From Gemmiger sp. An87 (lineage in GTDB: Bacteria > Bacillota > Clostridia > Oscillospirales > Ruminococcaceae): DNA of 43,200 nt. The stretch covers positions 1 through 43,200 of the forward strand of contig NZ_NFHD01000029.1 in the NCBI RefSeq assembly GCF_002159185.1, in the 5' to 3' direction. This document shows positions 1 to 7,827 of this stretch, one piece after another. The notes under the pieces were generated by a model. The model saw nothing but the letters and a program-made list of their open reading frames with translations. It had not been told where the DNA came from and did not search any database. Each line of letters starts with the position of its first letter. Within the stretch, counting starts at the first letter, position 1. The translations under genes were made by a program, and so were the position numbers.

Positions 1-534
1 ATAAATCACCTTATAGTGCTTTGCTGCCTCGTAATATGCCAAACGGGTATGGCCAAACACGATTTCACTGCTAAGCGCCCCCGATTTTTCCAACAAATCC
101 CCAACCAGATACGGCTTTCCGTTGTTGGCGGGAGCACCCTTTTCGTGCGCATACACAACACGCCAGGCACAGTCCGAAATCGGGATAAACTCACGCACCA
201 GCGGGTACAACAAACAGCTTGTAGGCTTTGCATCCCCGAGAGTACATTTGCCCTCACGGCAAAAAACGCAGGCTCCCATTTTTCCAGTTGCCGCAAGCGT
301 GACTGCCGTTACAGCCTTGCTTTTTTCATCGTAAATCGGCTGACAGAACTTATCATAAAACTTTTTTCCAGATAAATTCAGATGCCGCGAAATGCGCTGA
401 ATGTCTGCCAGTGTAACCTCTGCATTGATCGCCTTGCAGCAGCAGACAGAATTCTCTGCCCGTTCCACAATAACAGTATCTTCAGCGGTCACTTCGCGGT
501 AGGTAGAGCCTTGATTTTTCATATTCGTATTCAT
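1..534 (-). CDS. YkgJ-type cysteine-cluster protein (3' end outside window)
   Basis: The frame is open from an ATG at 534 to the window edge (178 codons seen), so the C-terminus is missing. An AAGGAG box lies 10 nt upstream of the start; a second in-frame ATG is four codons in. The protein has a CCC cluster around residue 36 followed by a helix like that of YkgJ/UPF0153 proteins, and then a CxxC-x3-C run (CVFCREGKC) with a later Cys-Leu-Leu-Tyr-Pro. This layout is typical of the family, which is thought to bind zinc or an iron-sulfur centre; its reaction is unknown. The gene stands alone, with its own promoter about 200 nt upstream and two hairpins in the leader. Family call is by motif; function is not inferred. 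Confidence 0.8.
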   Translation of the reverse strand, partial: MNTNMKNQGSTYREVTAEDTVIVERAENSVCCCKAINAEVTLADIQRISRHLNLSGKKFYDKFCQPIYDEKSKAVTAVTLAATGKMGACVFCREGKCTLGDAKPTSCLLYPLVREFIPISDCAWRVVYAHEKGAPANNGKPYLVGDLLEKSGALSSEIVFGHTRLAYYEAAKHYKVIY

Positions 535-570
535 TTTGTTACGTCTCCTTTTTTAAGATATTTATAAAAC

Positions 571-632
571 AAAAAGCCATCCTGTGATGCTTCAGCGATA
601 ATCACGCCAATAAAATCACCAGATGGCTTTTT
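571..632 (-). terminator. Hairpin with T tail just upstream of the YkgJ-type start
   Basis: Eleven-base arms (571-581 and 622-632, GATGGCTTTTT type) are perfectly complementary, and a few further inner pairs are possible. Read on the minus strand the hairpin ends in TTTTTGTTTTAT, as in a rho-independent terminator, yet it lies inside the leader between the promoter at 736-764 and the ribosome binding site at 545-550. It may therefore act as an attenuator rather than as the end of a gene. Confidence 0.6.
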
Positions 633-663
633 ATTCACAATATTATTTCAATTTTGGGATTAG

Positions 664-715
664 AAAGAAAAAAGGGCCTACTTGGTGTAGGAACTTACGA
701 AACACCAAATGAGCC
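664..715 (-). terminator. Early hairpin and T run in the same leader
   Basis: On the minus strand the arms TTGGTGT and ACACCAA (702-708 and 682-688) extend outward with a few more pairs to about 675 and 715, then run straight into CTTTTTTCTTTC. This would end a transcript of roughly 65 nt started at the promoter at 736-764. It is either a leader terminator or the end of a small RNA. Confidence 0.55.
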
Positions 716-735
716 TTGGATTCTTGTATGGTTTT

Positions 736-764
736 ATTATACCTTCACCTATCTTCTTTGTCAA
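736..764 (-). promoter_or_regulatory. Consensus sigma-A promoter for the YkgJ-type gene
   Basis: On the minus strand TTGACA (759-764) and TATAAT (736-741) are both perfect and separated by exactly 17 nt. Start of transcription is expected near 729, giving a leader of about 195 nt before the ATG at 534. Confidence 0.8.
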
Positions 765-767
765 ATT

Positions 768-801
768 TTTTATTTGAAAATTTTATTTTTTTCAAATAAA
801 A
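768..801. repeat. AT-rich 13-bp inverted repeat next to a promoter
   Basis: The arms TTTTATTTGAAAA (768-780) and TTTTCAAATAAAA (789-801) are perfectly complementary with an 8-nt spacer. The repeat lies immediately upstream of the -35 box at 759-764, so it could be an operator or an UP-like element. It could also be the terminator of the decayed gene upstream; no strong choice is possible. Confidence 0.5.
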
Positions 802-867
802 CATTTCTTATATTACAATACAAAAATCTCGTTTCGCCAATATTTTTCTAACCGCAGGCCACATCGT

Positions 868-1398
868 TTAACCAGATACTTGCGTTATACCAAATAGCGT
901 TTCTACCCTTTTATAGTATTCCAACCCGCATGGAGCATAAAAAGCAACGACTCCAGATCTAGCAATGAGGTACATCTTCATATAAAAAGATCCTGCATTC
1001 GAGGTGTACGGTTCAGGAATTCCCTCTATTGTCCCCCTATCTCTGGCAAAGGTTCCGGCCAGGTATTCCAAGAACTGTCGAGTGGTTCCTGACACCTTCT
1101 GGGGGCGATACATTGCCAGACGATACGCCTCCTGGGGAACGTCCCGGATCGGCAGCAGCGTCAACTGCCGATCATATCCCCGCGCCATGGAAGGAAACAG
1201 AATCGCCACCCACGCTGAACTGGATGCCCACCGTCAGTAACCCATACCGACTCCTGCTATCAGCCAGAGCTCCCCTCTGTCTGATGCATAGCATTCGGCT
1301 CCGGCATTTTTTTGCTGTGCCCCCCGGCAGGAGCATACGGCGTACGGTCCCAAAGCAGCCTCAATACGCTTCAAATCCAACGGCGCTTGACGCCCATG
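868..1398 (-). pseudogene. LysR-type regulator fragment (decayed)
   Basis: Reading from just after the permease stop, one frame gives a stretch resembling the effector domain of LysR regulators: DRGELWLIAGVGMGY, then an in-frame TGA, then WVAILFPSMARGYDRQLTLLPI and RLAMYRPQKVSGTTRQFLEYL. The DNA-binding half is absent and the last 55 residues do not look like LysR. No start with a ribosome binding site is present. I read it as a C-terminal remnant fused to unrelated sequence. Only the 113-codon part after the TGA is open. Confidence 0.55.
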
Positions 1399-2304
1399 TC
1401 AGAGCATCCGGTTAACAAGCAATCCGGCAGCAAAAGAAAACAGCATACTATAAGCAAGATACAAACAGAACCTTTTCGTGCCCAAAATGATCTTTAAGGC
1501 TCCCAGATTGGTAATCTTCGTTGCAGGTCCCGTCAACATGAAGGAAGCGGCGCCGCCTACACTCATTCCTTCCCATAACCATTGCTGCAGCAGGGGAATT
1601 GTACCACCGCCGCAGGCGTAGAGCGGAACTCCGATGGTAGCTGCCATCAAAACACCCCAGGTCTCATTTCCTCCAAAGAGTCCGGTCATGACTTCTGCCG
1701 GAACATACCGCTGAAAAACAGCAGACAAGATAAGCCCCAGCAGAAAATACGGGACAGTAGCTTTGATGTTTCTCCACAGATTTTTGATGTACCGGAGCAA
1801 GAGGTTTGAATCAGTATCTTTGCTTTTCGGTTCTTCAAAGCCGGAGAAATCAAAAAAAGATCTTCCCTTGTAAAACCAGCGAACACACAACCCTGCCATG
1901 ATCCCGCACAAAAAACAGGATACGATTCGAACTGCCAATACTGTAGTTCCTAGCGCCGCACTGTATAGAATCAGCTGCGGATTGAGAAGGATCGAACTCA
2001 TCATGAAAGCCGCCAGCCAATCATCCCGCACGCCACTTTTGGAAAAAGATGTAGCGATGGGAATGGTTCCATACATGCACAAGGGGGAGACGATTCCCAA
2101 AACACTGGAGATACAAACACCCTTGCCTCTAATTTTTCTTTGACCCAGAGAGCACATTGTGTCGTGAATCTGTTCTTTCAGAAACACGGATACGGCAGAA
2201 CCCACTACCATGCCCAAAACCCAGTACAAAAAAATCTGTCGAAACTGCACATCAAAATAATACCAGAGGTAAACCGCTTCCCTCTGCAATGTTTCCATGA
2301 ACAA
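1399..2304 (-). CDS. UPF0718 / ArsP-like permease
   Basis: This integral membrane protein of about 300 residues has eight or so hydrophobic segments and the two family signatures, SPLCMYGTIPIATSF near residue 73 and ACGGGTIPLLQQW near residue 235. Members of this permease family (PF03773) include organoarsenical exporters and often sit beside metal-resistance genes. Here it follows the CadA-type ATPase on the same strand, with only a broken reductase between, so metal or metalloid export is a fair guess. The start is uncertain: TTG at 2304 has an AAAGG box 6 nt upstream, while ATG at 2298 is two codons further in at a spacing of 12. The cargo cannot be read from sequence. Confidence 0.85.
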   Translation of the reverse strand: MFMETLQREAVYLWYYFDVQFRQIFLYWVLGMVVGSAVSVFLKEQIHDTMCSLGQRKIRGKGVCISSVLGIVSPLCMYGTIPIATSFSKSGVRDDWLAAFMMSSILLNPQLILYSAALGTTVLAVRIVSCFLCGIMAGLCVRWFYKGRSFFDFSGFEEPKSKDTDSNLLLRYIKNLWRNIKATVPYFLLGLILSAVFQRYVPAEVMTGLFGGNETWGVLMAATIGVPLYACGGGTIPLLQQWLWEGMSVGGAASFMLTGPATKITNLGALKIILGTKRFCLYLAYSMLFSFAAGLLVNRML

Positions 2305-2333
2305 TCGCCGCCTTTCTCACAAACTTCCGTATT

Positions 2334-2975
2334 TTATTTTGCGACGATTGTCTGATTGCCCGTTGACCAAACATGTGCCTCTTTTGCCTCAGATGGCGTA
2401 TTCTGCGCCATGACACCGACCAGGTTATGGGGCACATACGGTTCTTCCAAATAACGAGTTTCCTCAGGCGTCAATGTCAGCTCCGTCGCTTTTGCAGTGC
2501 CCTCCACATGATGACGCCTGGTGGCGCCCACCACAGGAGCGGTTACCTTCGTCAGCAGCCATGCCAGCGAAATCTCCGTCATGGTTACGCCCCGTTTTTC
2601 CGCCAGTTCGGCCACACGCTGAATGATGACACTGTCCTGCCGGGCGGTGGCGTCATACTTGAATTTGGCGTAGCTGTCCTCTTCCAGACGCCTAGATGTC
2701 TCGCCGGGATGTTTGGAAAGGCGCCCGCCTGCCAGCGCGCTGTAGGGAGTCATGGCAATCTTGTCCTCCGCGCAGAGCTTGGCCATCTCCCGTTCTTCTT
2801 CCCGGAAGATTAGATTATAATGTCCTTGGATGGCGATAAATCTGGCAAAGCCCTTCCTTTCCGCCAGGGCATTGGCCTTGGCCAGCTGGTAGGCGAAACA
2901 ATTGGAGATGCCGATGTACCGCGCCTTCCCCTCCTTCACGATCCGGTTCAGACCATCCATGATGTCATAGAGGGC
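2334..2975 (-). pseudogene. N-terminally truncated aldo/keto reductase
   Basis: The frame matches the C-terminal two thirds of an aldo/keto reductase: a GLNRIVKEGKARYIGISNC stretch, then QGHYNLIFREEEREM, MTPYSALAGGRLS and a final LAWLLTKVTAPVVGATR nucleotide-binding strand. The first 100 or so residues, which carry the catalytic Asp and Tyr, are missing. Upstream the open frame simply runs antiparallel-free into the 3' end of the ATPase gene, and the roughly 90 residues encoded there are not reductase-like. A deletion joining the reductase to the ATPase region is the simplest reading. The product should be inactive. Confidence 0.75.
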
Positions 2976-3067
2976 TGTATGAAATCTTCCAGTTCCCGCC
3001 CTTGCGGCTCCCTGGGCCAAGACCGATTCATGAAGTCCCCTCCATTTCTTGTGCGCCTTCCAAATCC

Positions 3068-5068
3068 TTAAATCTTTTTCACAAACAGCGCTCGAATGGC
3101 ATTGAGAACGGCGATAATCATTACGCCCACATCGGCAAATACCGCGAGCCACATGTTGGCCAGGCCCAGGGCAACCAGGACAAGACAGATCAGCTTGATG
3201 CCAATGGCAAAAACGATGTTCTGGTAGACAATGCCCAGACACTTGCGGCTGATCCGAATCGCCTTGGAGATCTGCATGGGGTCATCATCCATTAGGACCA
3301 CATCGGCAGCCTCAATGGCGGCGTCAGAACCCATGGCTCCCATGGCAATACCGATGTCTGCCCGGCGGAGTACCGGAGCGTCATTGATGCCATCTCCTAC
3401 GAAAGCCAGCTTTTCCTTTTCCGATTTGATCTGAATTAGCTCTTCTACTTTCTCTACCTTATCAGCAGGCAGCAATTCGCTGTAGACCTCATCCAAGCCA
3501 AGAGCGGATGCTACACTGTCAGCCACCTTTTTTGCATCACCTGTGAGCATTACAGTCTTGCGAACTCCAGCCGACTTTAATGCCTGAATGGCTTCCTTGG
3601 AGTGAGGCTTCACGATGTCGGAAATAACAATGTGTCCGGCATATTTTCCGTCAATCGCCATGTGAATGATGGTGCCTACGCTGTGGCACGGAATAGATCG
3701 AACGCCCAGACAATTCATGAGCTTGTCATTACCAGCTGCCACCTGATGACCGTCCACCGTAGCGATGACACCGTTGCCGCTGAGTTCCTGGATGTCAGTC
3801 ACCCGGTTACGGTCGATTTCCATACCGTAGGCTTTTTGCAAACTCTTGCTGATGGGGTGGCTAGAGGCACTTTCCGCCAGAGCAGCATATTCCACCAGCT
3901 TGCGTTCATCCATCTCGTTGTGATGAATCGCATTCACCTCAAATACACCCTGAGTCAGTGTGCCGGTCTTGTCAAAGACTACAATCTTAGCCTGTGACAG
4001 AGTCTCAAGGTAGTTGGAACCTTTGACCAGCACACCTGCCTTACTGGCTCCGCCAATCCCTGCAAAGAAGGACAGAGGGATAGAGATGACCAGTGCACAG
4101 GGACAGCTGGCAACAAGGAATGTCAGTGCCCGGTATACCCAGGTTTCCCAGCCAGCAGGAATACCCAAGGCGAACATCCGCACCAGTGGCGGCAACACAG
4201 CCAGCGCCAGCGCTGCATAGCAAACAGCCGGGGTGTAAATTTTCGCAAAACGGGAGATAAAATCTTCCGACTTCGATTTTCGAGAAGAGGCATTTTCCAC
4301 CAGGTCCAAGATTTTTGAAACCGTAGACTCACCAAATTCTTTGGTCGTCTGGATATGAAGCAGTCCGGTCATGTTAATGCATCCAGAGATAATCTCATCA
4401 CCGGTCTTCACCTCACGGGGCAAACTTTCGCCGGTGAGGGCGGCAGTGTTCAGAGTGGATTCACCCTGAACCACGGTACCGTCAATGGGAACTTTCTCGC
4501 CAGGCTGAACCACGATGATCGTACCGATCCCCACCTCATCCGGATCTACCTGTTCGAGCTTGCCATCCCGTTCAATATTGGCGTAGTCTGGACGGATGTC
4601 CATGAGTTCGCTAATGTTACGGCGAGATTTGCCAACAGCATAGGACTGGAACCATTCGCCTACCTGATAGAACAGCATCACTGCAATGGACTCCAGATAA
4701 TCACCGTTTTCGTAGACAGCCAGAGCCAAAGCGCCAATGGTGGCAACTGCCATCAAGAAGTTCTCGTCAAAGACCTGGCCATTACAGATACCTCTATATG
4801 CTTTTCTCAGAATATCATAACCAATAATGAGATAGTCTACCAAATATAGCGCCAATCGTACCCAGCGCCCGGCTACACCCAACTGGTCAAAAACGTTGGA
4901 CCCCAACGTTTGTAACGCCAGCAGTAATACCGTGGCAGTCAGGATTCTTCCCAACATGATTTTCTGTTTCTTTGTCATGCCGCTGCTGGGCCGCCGGCCA
5001 ATCAAGAGAAGGATAATTGATAATACGGCTACCACGATCAGCAAGCCGCTTTCAATCATTTCTTGCAT
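3068..5068 (-). CDS. cadA: Cadmium/zinc-exporting P1B-type ATPase (CadA/ZntA class)
   Basis: A 666-residue heavy-metal ATPase that uses ATP to pump divalent soft metals out of the cell. Visible signatures in order: actuator TGES (212-215), the metal-site CPC in a membrane helix (322-324), phosphorylation loop DKTGT (366-370), the P1B-specific SHP (403-405) and hinge GDGINDAP (558-565). Hydrophobic segments flank these. No N-terminal metal-binding domain is present; instead a separate 72-residue HMA carrier is encoded just upstream, a split arrangement common in clostridia. The CPC and C-terminal helices fit Zn/Cd/Pb rather than Cu, but this is an inference. It is expected to be co-transcribed with the carrier, with a hairpin terminator between them that may limit read-through. 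Confidence 0.95.
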   Translation of the reverse strand: MQEMIESGLLIVVAVLSIILLLIGRRPSSGMTKKQKIMLGRILTATVLLLALQTLGSNVFDQLGVAGRWVRLALYLVDYLIIGYDILRKAYRGICNGQVFDENFLMAVATIGALALAVYENGDYLESIAVMLFYQVGEWFQSYAVGKSRRNISELMDIRPDYANIERDGKLEQVDPDEVGIGTIIVVQPGEKVPIDGTVVQGESTLNTAALTGESLPREVKTGDEIISGCINMTGLLHIQTTKEFGESTVSKILDLVENASSRKSKSEDFISRFAKIYTPAVCYAALALAVLPPLVRMFALGIPAGWETWVYRALTFLVASCPCALVISIPLSFFAGIGGASKAGVLVKGSNYLETLSQAKIVVFDKTGTLTQGVFEVNAIHHNEMDERKLVEYAALAESASSHPISKSLQKAYGMEIDRNRVTDIQELSGNGVIATVDGHQVAAGNDKLMNCLGVRSIPCHSVGTIIHMAIDGKYAGHIVISDIVKPHSKEAIQALKSAGVRKTVMLTGDAKKVADSVASALGLDEVYSELLPADKVEKVEELIQIKSEKEKLAFVGDGINDAPVLRRADIGIAMGAMGSDAAIEAADVVLMDDDPMQISKAIRISRKCLGIVYQNIVFAIGIKLICLVLVALGLANMWLAVFADVGVMIIAVLNAIRALFVKKI

Positions 5069-5102
5069 ACCACTCGTTCCTTTCTATAATTTGCTTATTT
5101 GT

Positions 5103-5140
5103 TAAAAAAGTGCCCCTTTCGCCCGTAGCGTCTGGGGCAC
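5103..5140 (-). terminator. Intercistronic terminator between HMA gene and ATPase gene
   Basis: On the minus strand GTGCCCC and GGGGCAC (5134-5140 and 5110-5116) form a 7-bp GC-rich stem followed by TTTTTT. It lies between the carrier and the ATPase in the same operon, so it probably makes the carrier transcript more abundant than the ATPase transcript. Confidence 0.75.
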
Positions 5141-5156
5141 CTGTGTGAAATAGACC

Positions 5157-5375
5157 TTACAGGAAGATCTCGCAGTCAGGCTCCACCTTTTTGCAAGCCT
5201 TCTGCACAGCAGCCATCACGCTGGCCGGCTCCTGACCTTCCGCAAATTCCACAATCATCTTCTGGGTCATGAAGTTCACAGTAGCGTTCTGCACACCGCT
5301 GGTCTTGCGGGCGGCATCTTCCATCAGGTTGGCACAGTTGGCGCAGTCTACTTCGATCTTATAAGTTTTTTTCAT
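5157..5375 (-). CDS. HMA-domain metal carrier protein
   Basis: A 72-residue heavy-metal-associated domain. It has the beta-alpha-beta-beta-alpha-beta pattern of the family and the metal site as DCANC (residues 10-14, Cys11 and Cys14), with the usual GV..A.VNF loop after it. The start at 5375 is preceded by GAGGAG at a 9-nt spacing; an open frame extends upstream to 5489 but crosses the promoter, so the longer form is not credible. It probably delivers metal to, or senses metal for, the ATPase encoded next, which lacks its own HMA domain. The promoter upstream carries a palindromic operator. Confidence 0.92.
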   Translation of the reverse strand: MKKTYKIEVDCANCANLMEDAARKTSGVQNATVNFMTQKMIVEFAEGQEPASVMAAVQKACKKVEPDCEIFL

Positions 5376-5415
5376 TTTGGAAAACTCCTCTCTTAATTTG
5401 CTCCTGTTACCCGAA

Positions 5416-5473
5416 CAATTAAACCATCGTTTAATTGTGTTTTCATCATACTTGGATAAGCCGGCCTCGTCAA
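5416..5473 (-). promoter_or_regulatory. Metal operon promoter with ArsR-like operator
   Basis: On the minus strand TTGACG (5468-5473) and TATGAT (5445-5450) are 17 nt apart. Just downstream, 5416-5437 is a perfect inverted repeat, arms CAATTAAAC and GTTTAATTG around CATC, covering the expected start of transcription near 5438. This is the position and AT-rich symmetry expected of an ArsR/SmtB repressor site. No repressor gene is adjacent; a metal-sensing ArsR gene lies at 14143. Confidence 0.8.
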
Positions 5474-5581
5474 TGCTTTGAATGCACATCCTGCCGTTTG
5501 GGCAAAAGGTTCTTCTACTTGGGAAAATGCGACTTTATAAACACATTTCAACGTATTAACAAGGCAACAACATCACCGCGC

Positions 5582-5627
5582 AAAAAAGGTTCTGACACGG
5601 AAGCGCTTCCATGTCAGAACCTTTTTC
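5582..5627 (-). terminator. Strong terminator after the radical SAM gene
   Basis: A 15-bp perfect stem (5583-5597 with 5612-5626, GGTTCTGACA core) is topped by the self-complementary GGAAGCGCTTCC. The minus-strand read ends in TTTTTTG, 12 nt after the stop of the radical SAM gene. The plus-strand read also ends in TTTTT, so it can work in both directions. Confidence 0.85.
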
Positions 5628-5638
5628 TGTTTCACAAA

Positions 5639-6556
5639 TTATTTTTTGTGGTTACGTCGCCCGGTATTTTCCGAGCCGCGCACTTCCTCATGGTAAAAGT
5701 AATCCACAATTACGGGGTGCCCAGGCTCTGCTCGTTCGTAGGGCAGCTCGTTGTCCACAAAGGGACAGTTGTATTCTTTTGCCAGCCACTCCGCTTGATC
5801 CTCCAAACCACGAAAGTAGCTTCTGTCGCCCTTGTTGTAGATAACGTCGTACAACGGAACTAATTCAGGATATTTTTTACGAATATAGTCTAAGATGTCT
5901 TTTTTGAATCCGCCACGCAGATTCAGATTTTCCAGCCATACCAGGTCGCACTGCTTTCTGACCCGGTGGAAGATTGCCTCAAAATCTGTGATGCCTGGAA
6001 AGACAGGGGCAATAAAGCATACTGTGCGAATGCCCGCATCATAGAGCCGCTTCATGGCATCCAGCCGTCGCTTGATGCTGACGGCATTGTCCATATCATT
6101 TTTAAAGCCTTCATCCAATGTATTAATCGACCAGGAAACCGTGACCTTTCCCAGTTCTTTCAGAAGGTCGATGTCACGGATTACCAAGTCTGACTTGGTA
6201 CAGATGAGAATTTCTGCCTCGCTGCCTCGGAGCTGCTCAAGAAGCTTTCGGGTGTTCTGGAACTGAGCCTCCTGGGGCAGATATCCATCGGTCACAGAAC
6301 CGATAACTATGCGCTGCCCTTTGTACTTTTGTGGATTTTTGATTACTGACCAATGCTTCACATCCAGGAATGTGCCCCATGGTTCAGTGTGCCCGGTAAA
6401 TCGCTTCATAAACGAGGCGTAGCAGTATTTACAGCCATGGGTACAGCCCACATAAGGATTGACGGAATAGCCGCCCACCGGCAGGGTGGATTTTGTCATA
6501 ATATTTTTGGTTTCGACACCCTGAATCAGAATGCTACTATCGTTCATTTCTGCCAT
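5639..6556 (-). CDS. SplB-like radical SAM protein
   Basis: A 305-residue protein with the radical SAM cluster CTHGCKYCY (Cys38, Cys42, Cys45, spacing CxxxCxxC), preceded by the PVGGYSVNPYVG lead-in seen in the spore-photoproduct-lyase-like (SplB) branch. Later strands read GKVTVSWSINT, TVCFIAPVFPG and CDLVWLENLNLRG, consistent with the TIM-barrel of the family. It should bind a 4Fe-4S cluster and S-adenosylmethionine in the cytoplasm; the substrate is unknown. The ATG at 6556 has a GGAGG box and overlaps the end of the preceding DUF5131 gene by 13 nt, which suggests translational coupling. Open sequence continues upstream of this ATG but overlaps the neighbour and is not used. Confidence 0.9.
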   Translation of the reverse strand: MAEMNDSSILIQGVETKNIMTKSTLPVGGYSVNPYVGCTHGCKYCYASFMKRFTGHTEPWGTFLDVKHWSVIKNPQKYKGQRIVIGSVTDGYLPQEAQFQNTRKLLEQLRGSEAEILICTKSDLVIRDIDLLKELGKVTVSWSINTLDEGFKNDMDNAVSIKRRLDAMKRLYDAGIRTVCFIAPVFPGITDFEAIFHRVRKQCDLVWLENLNLRGGFKKDILDYIRKKYPELVPLYDVIYNKGDRSYFRGLEDQAEWLAKEYNCPFVDNELPYERAEPGHPVIVDYFYHEEVRGSENTGRRNHKK

Positions 6557-7233
6557 GTTTTCTGTTCCTCCAACACCCGGTAAAAGGCCGGGGGAAATTC
6601 CTGTACCATCTGTGTCTCTCCCATGATAGGAAGCAGATCTTCTTTCATGAATACCGGGATACCACGCGCATGGGCCTGATGTGTCAGATTCCACACCCAT
6701 TCCGGTTTCGATACGGATTTGCCCTTCCTATGTCCGGTCTCAGTTCCAATGACGATCCACTCAATTCCGGTAAAATCCACCACGCCAATATCATCAAACA
6801 TAGGTTCAAAGGTCACATGATAGTGTCCGCCATGGATATGCTCCTGCAAAGTCTGGATACGTTTTTTCTCTTTGCTGGAGGTAACAGTCACACCAAACCA
6901 AGCATTTCCCAGGGCAGTGGAAAATACAATCGTTTCCGGTTGCTTGGTCAAAAACAGATATTGGTGCTGCGGATTTTCAGTCATCTTGGCAAATATCTGT
7001 TCCCGCCAATCCGGCTCCCAGCGGGAAAAATCGCTCATCCCGGTGAGCAGGAAATTCTGTGGGCGCTTTTTCTCCATCAGCCGTAGCTTATTGGGGAAAA
7101 ATACCGGCTTTTCAAAGTCGTCAATCATGTGAAACCGTCGGACATTGTTTCTGGCATAGCAGTAGCTGCAACCAATCGTACATCCGATCACCAGATTCAT
7201 ATTCTGAATGCAGTCTTTAATACAGACAGCCAC
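6544..7233 (-). CDS. DUF5131 family protein (phage Gp37/Gp68-like, radical SAM-type)
   Basis: A 229-residue protein that begins with NLVIGCTIGCSYCYARN, giving Cys18, Cys22 and Cys25 in radical SAM spacing, then DFEKPVFFPNKL, LTGMSDFSRWEPDWR and FVTV-type strands and the family-typical WIVIGTETGHRKG near residue 160. DUF5131 proteins are related to the radical SAM fold and to phage Gp37/Gp68; no biochemical role is established. It is first in a two-gene unit with the SplB-like protein, which overlaps its 3' end. The paired cysteine clusters suggest a joint reaction, but that is inference. Confidence 0.88.
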   Translation of the reverse strand: MAVCIKDCIQNMNLVIGCTIGCSYCYARNNVRRFHMIDDFEKPVFFPNKLRLMEKKRPQNFLLTGMSDFSRWEPDWREQIFAKMTENPQHQYLFLTKQPETIVFSTALGNAWFGVTVTSSKEKKRIQTLQEHIHGGHYHVTFEPMFDDIGVVDFTGIEWIVIGTETGHRKGKSVSKPEWVWNLTHQAHARGIPVFMKEDLLPIMGETQMVQEFPPAFYRVLEEQKTWQK

Positions 7234-7261
7234 CGCTGACGCCTCCTTACCGTTTTAGAAT

Positions 7262-7765
7262 TCAGCCTTCTGCCGCAGGTGCGACTTTCCCGAACCCATT
7301 CCAAGCATACAGGCCTTTTCTGTCCTCATCACCCAGGAACTTGTCTACCTGGCAGATGTGCAGGATATGGTCGCCAACATCTACAGACTGCTGTAAGGTT
7401 GCTACGATAGCCAGTCGGGTGTCCACGGGAATCCGGATGTCGCTACCGTCCACCGCCTTCATTTCAATGTGGTTTTCGACAACCTTGTTGGTGGTCGCAC
7501 CGGTGGAACTGCCACAGGCCATCACTGTGTCAGCCAAGCTTTTGCCGGGAACCGTGACGATAACTTTTCCAGTCTCACGCACGCGCTTACCGGTGTGGGA
7601 TTGTTTTCCGGCGGCAAAGCCGATCATCGGCGGATTGAAGGAGAGATAGGAAACGAAGCAAATGGGGGCCAGATTGGTGGTCCCATTTTCATTCAGCGAG
7701 CAAATCAGGGTCAGAGGATTGGGCGAGGTATAGGCCGTTGCCTCCATAATGTTCAGTTCTTTCAT
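7262..7765 (-). CDS. Flavin reductase-like (FMN-binding split barrel) protein
   Basis: A 167-residue protein of the DIM6/NTAB flavin reductase family: TSPNPLTLICS at the start, then NLAPICFVSYLSFNPPMIGF, which binds the FMN, and KVIVTVPGKSLAD. Such proteins reduce FMN with NAD(P)H or act as small FMN oxidoreductases. The ATG at 7765 has AAAGG 10 nt upstream; an upstream ATG at 7798 would lengthen it by 11 residues but has a poorer site. It is divergent from the HxlR regulator at 7920, with the promoter and a palindrome in the shared gap, so regulation by that protein in response to electrophile or redox stress is likely, as for other HxlR/YodB targets. Confidence 0.88.
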   Translation of the reverse strand: MKELNIMEATAYTSPNPLTLICSLNENGTTNLAPICFVSYLSFNPPMIGFAAGKQSHTGKRVRETGKVIVTVPGKSLADTVMACGSSTGATTNKVVENHIEMKAVDGSDIRIPVDTRLAIVATLQQSVDVGDHILHICQVDKFLGDEDRKGLYAWNGFGKVAPAAEG

Positions 7766-7827
7766 AAGAATCGGACCTTTCTGATAAATTTCATGCATTG
7801 ACCCTACGGCCAACTTATGATACATTT

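Noticed and set aside
654-851. 65-codon plus-strand frame
   Set aside because: It covers a promoter, a hairpin and an AT-rich palindrome that work on the other strand.
1029-1415. 128-codon plus-strand frame over the LysR fragment
   Set aside because: Pro/Arg/Ser-rich mirror of the decayed gene with no start signal.
3000-3040. 27-codon minus-strand frame with GGAGG before its ATG (at about 3036)
   Set aside because: A good ribosome binding site, but the frame stops after 27 codons and lies across the deletion joint of the reductase remnant.
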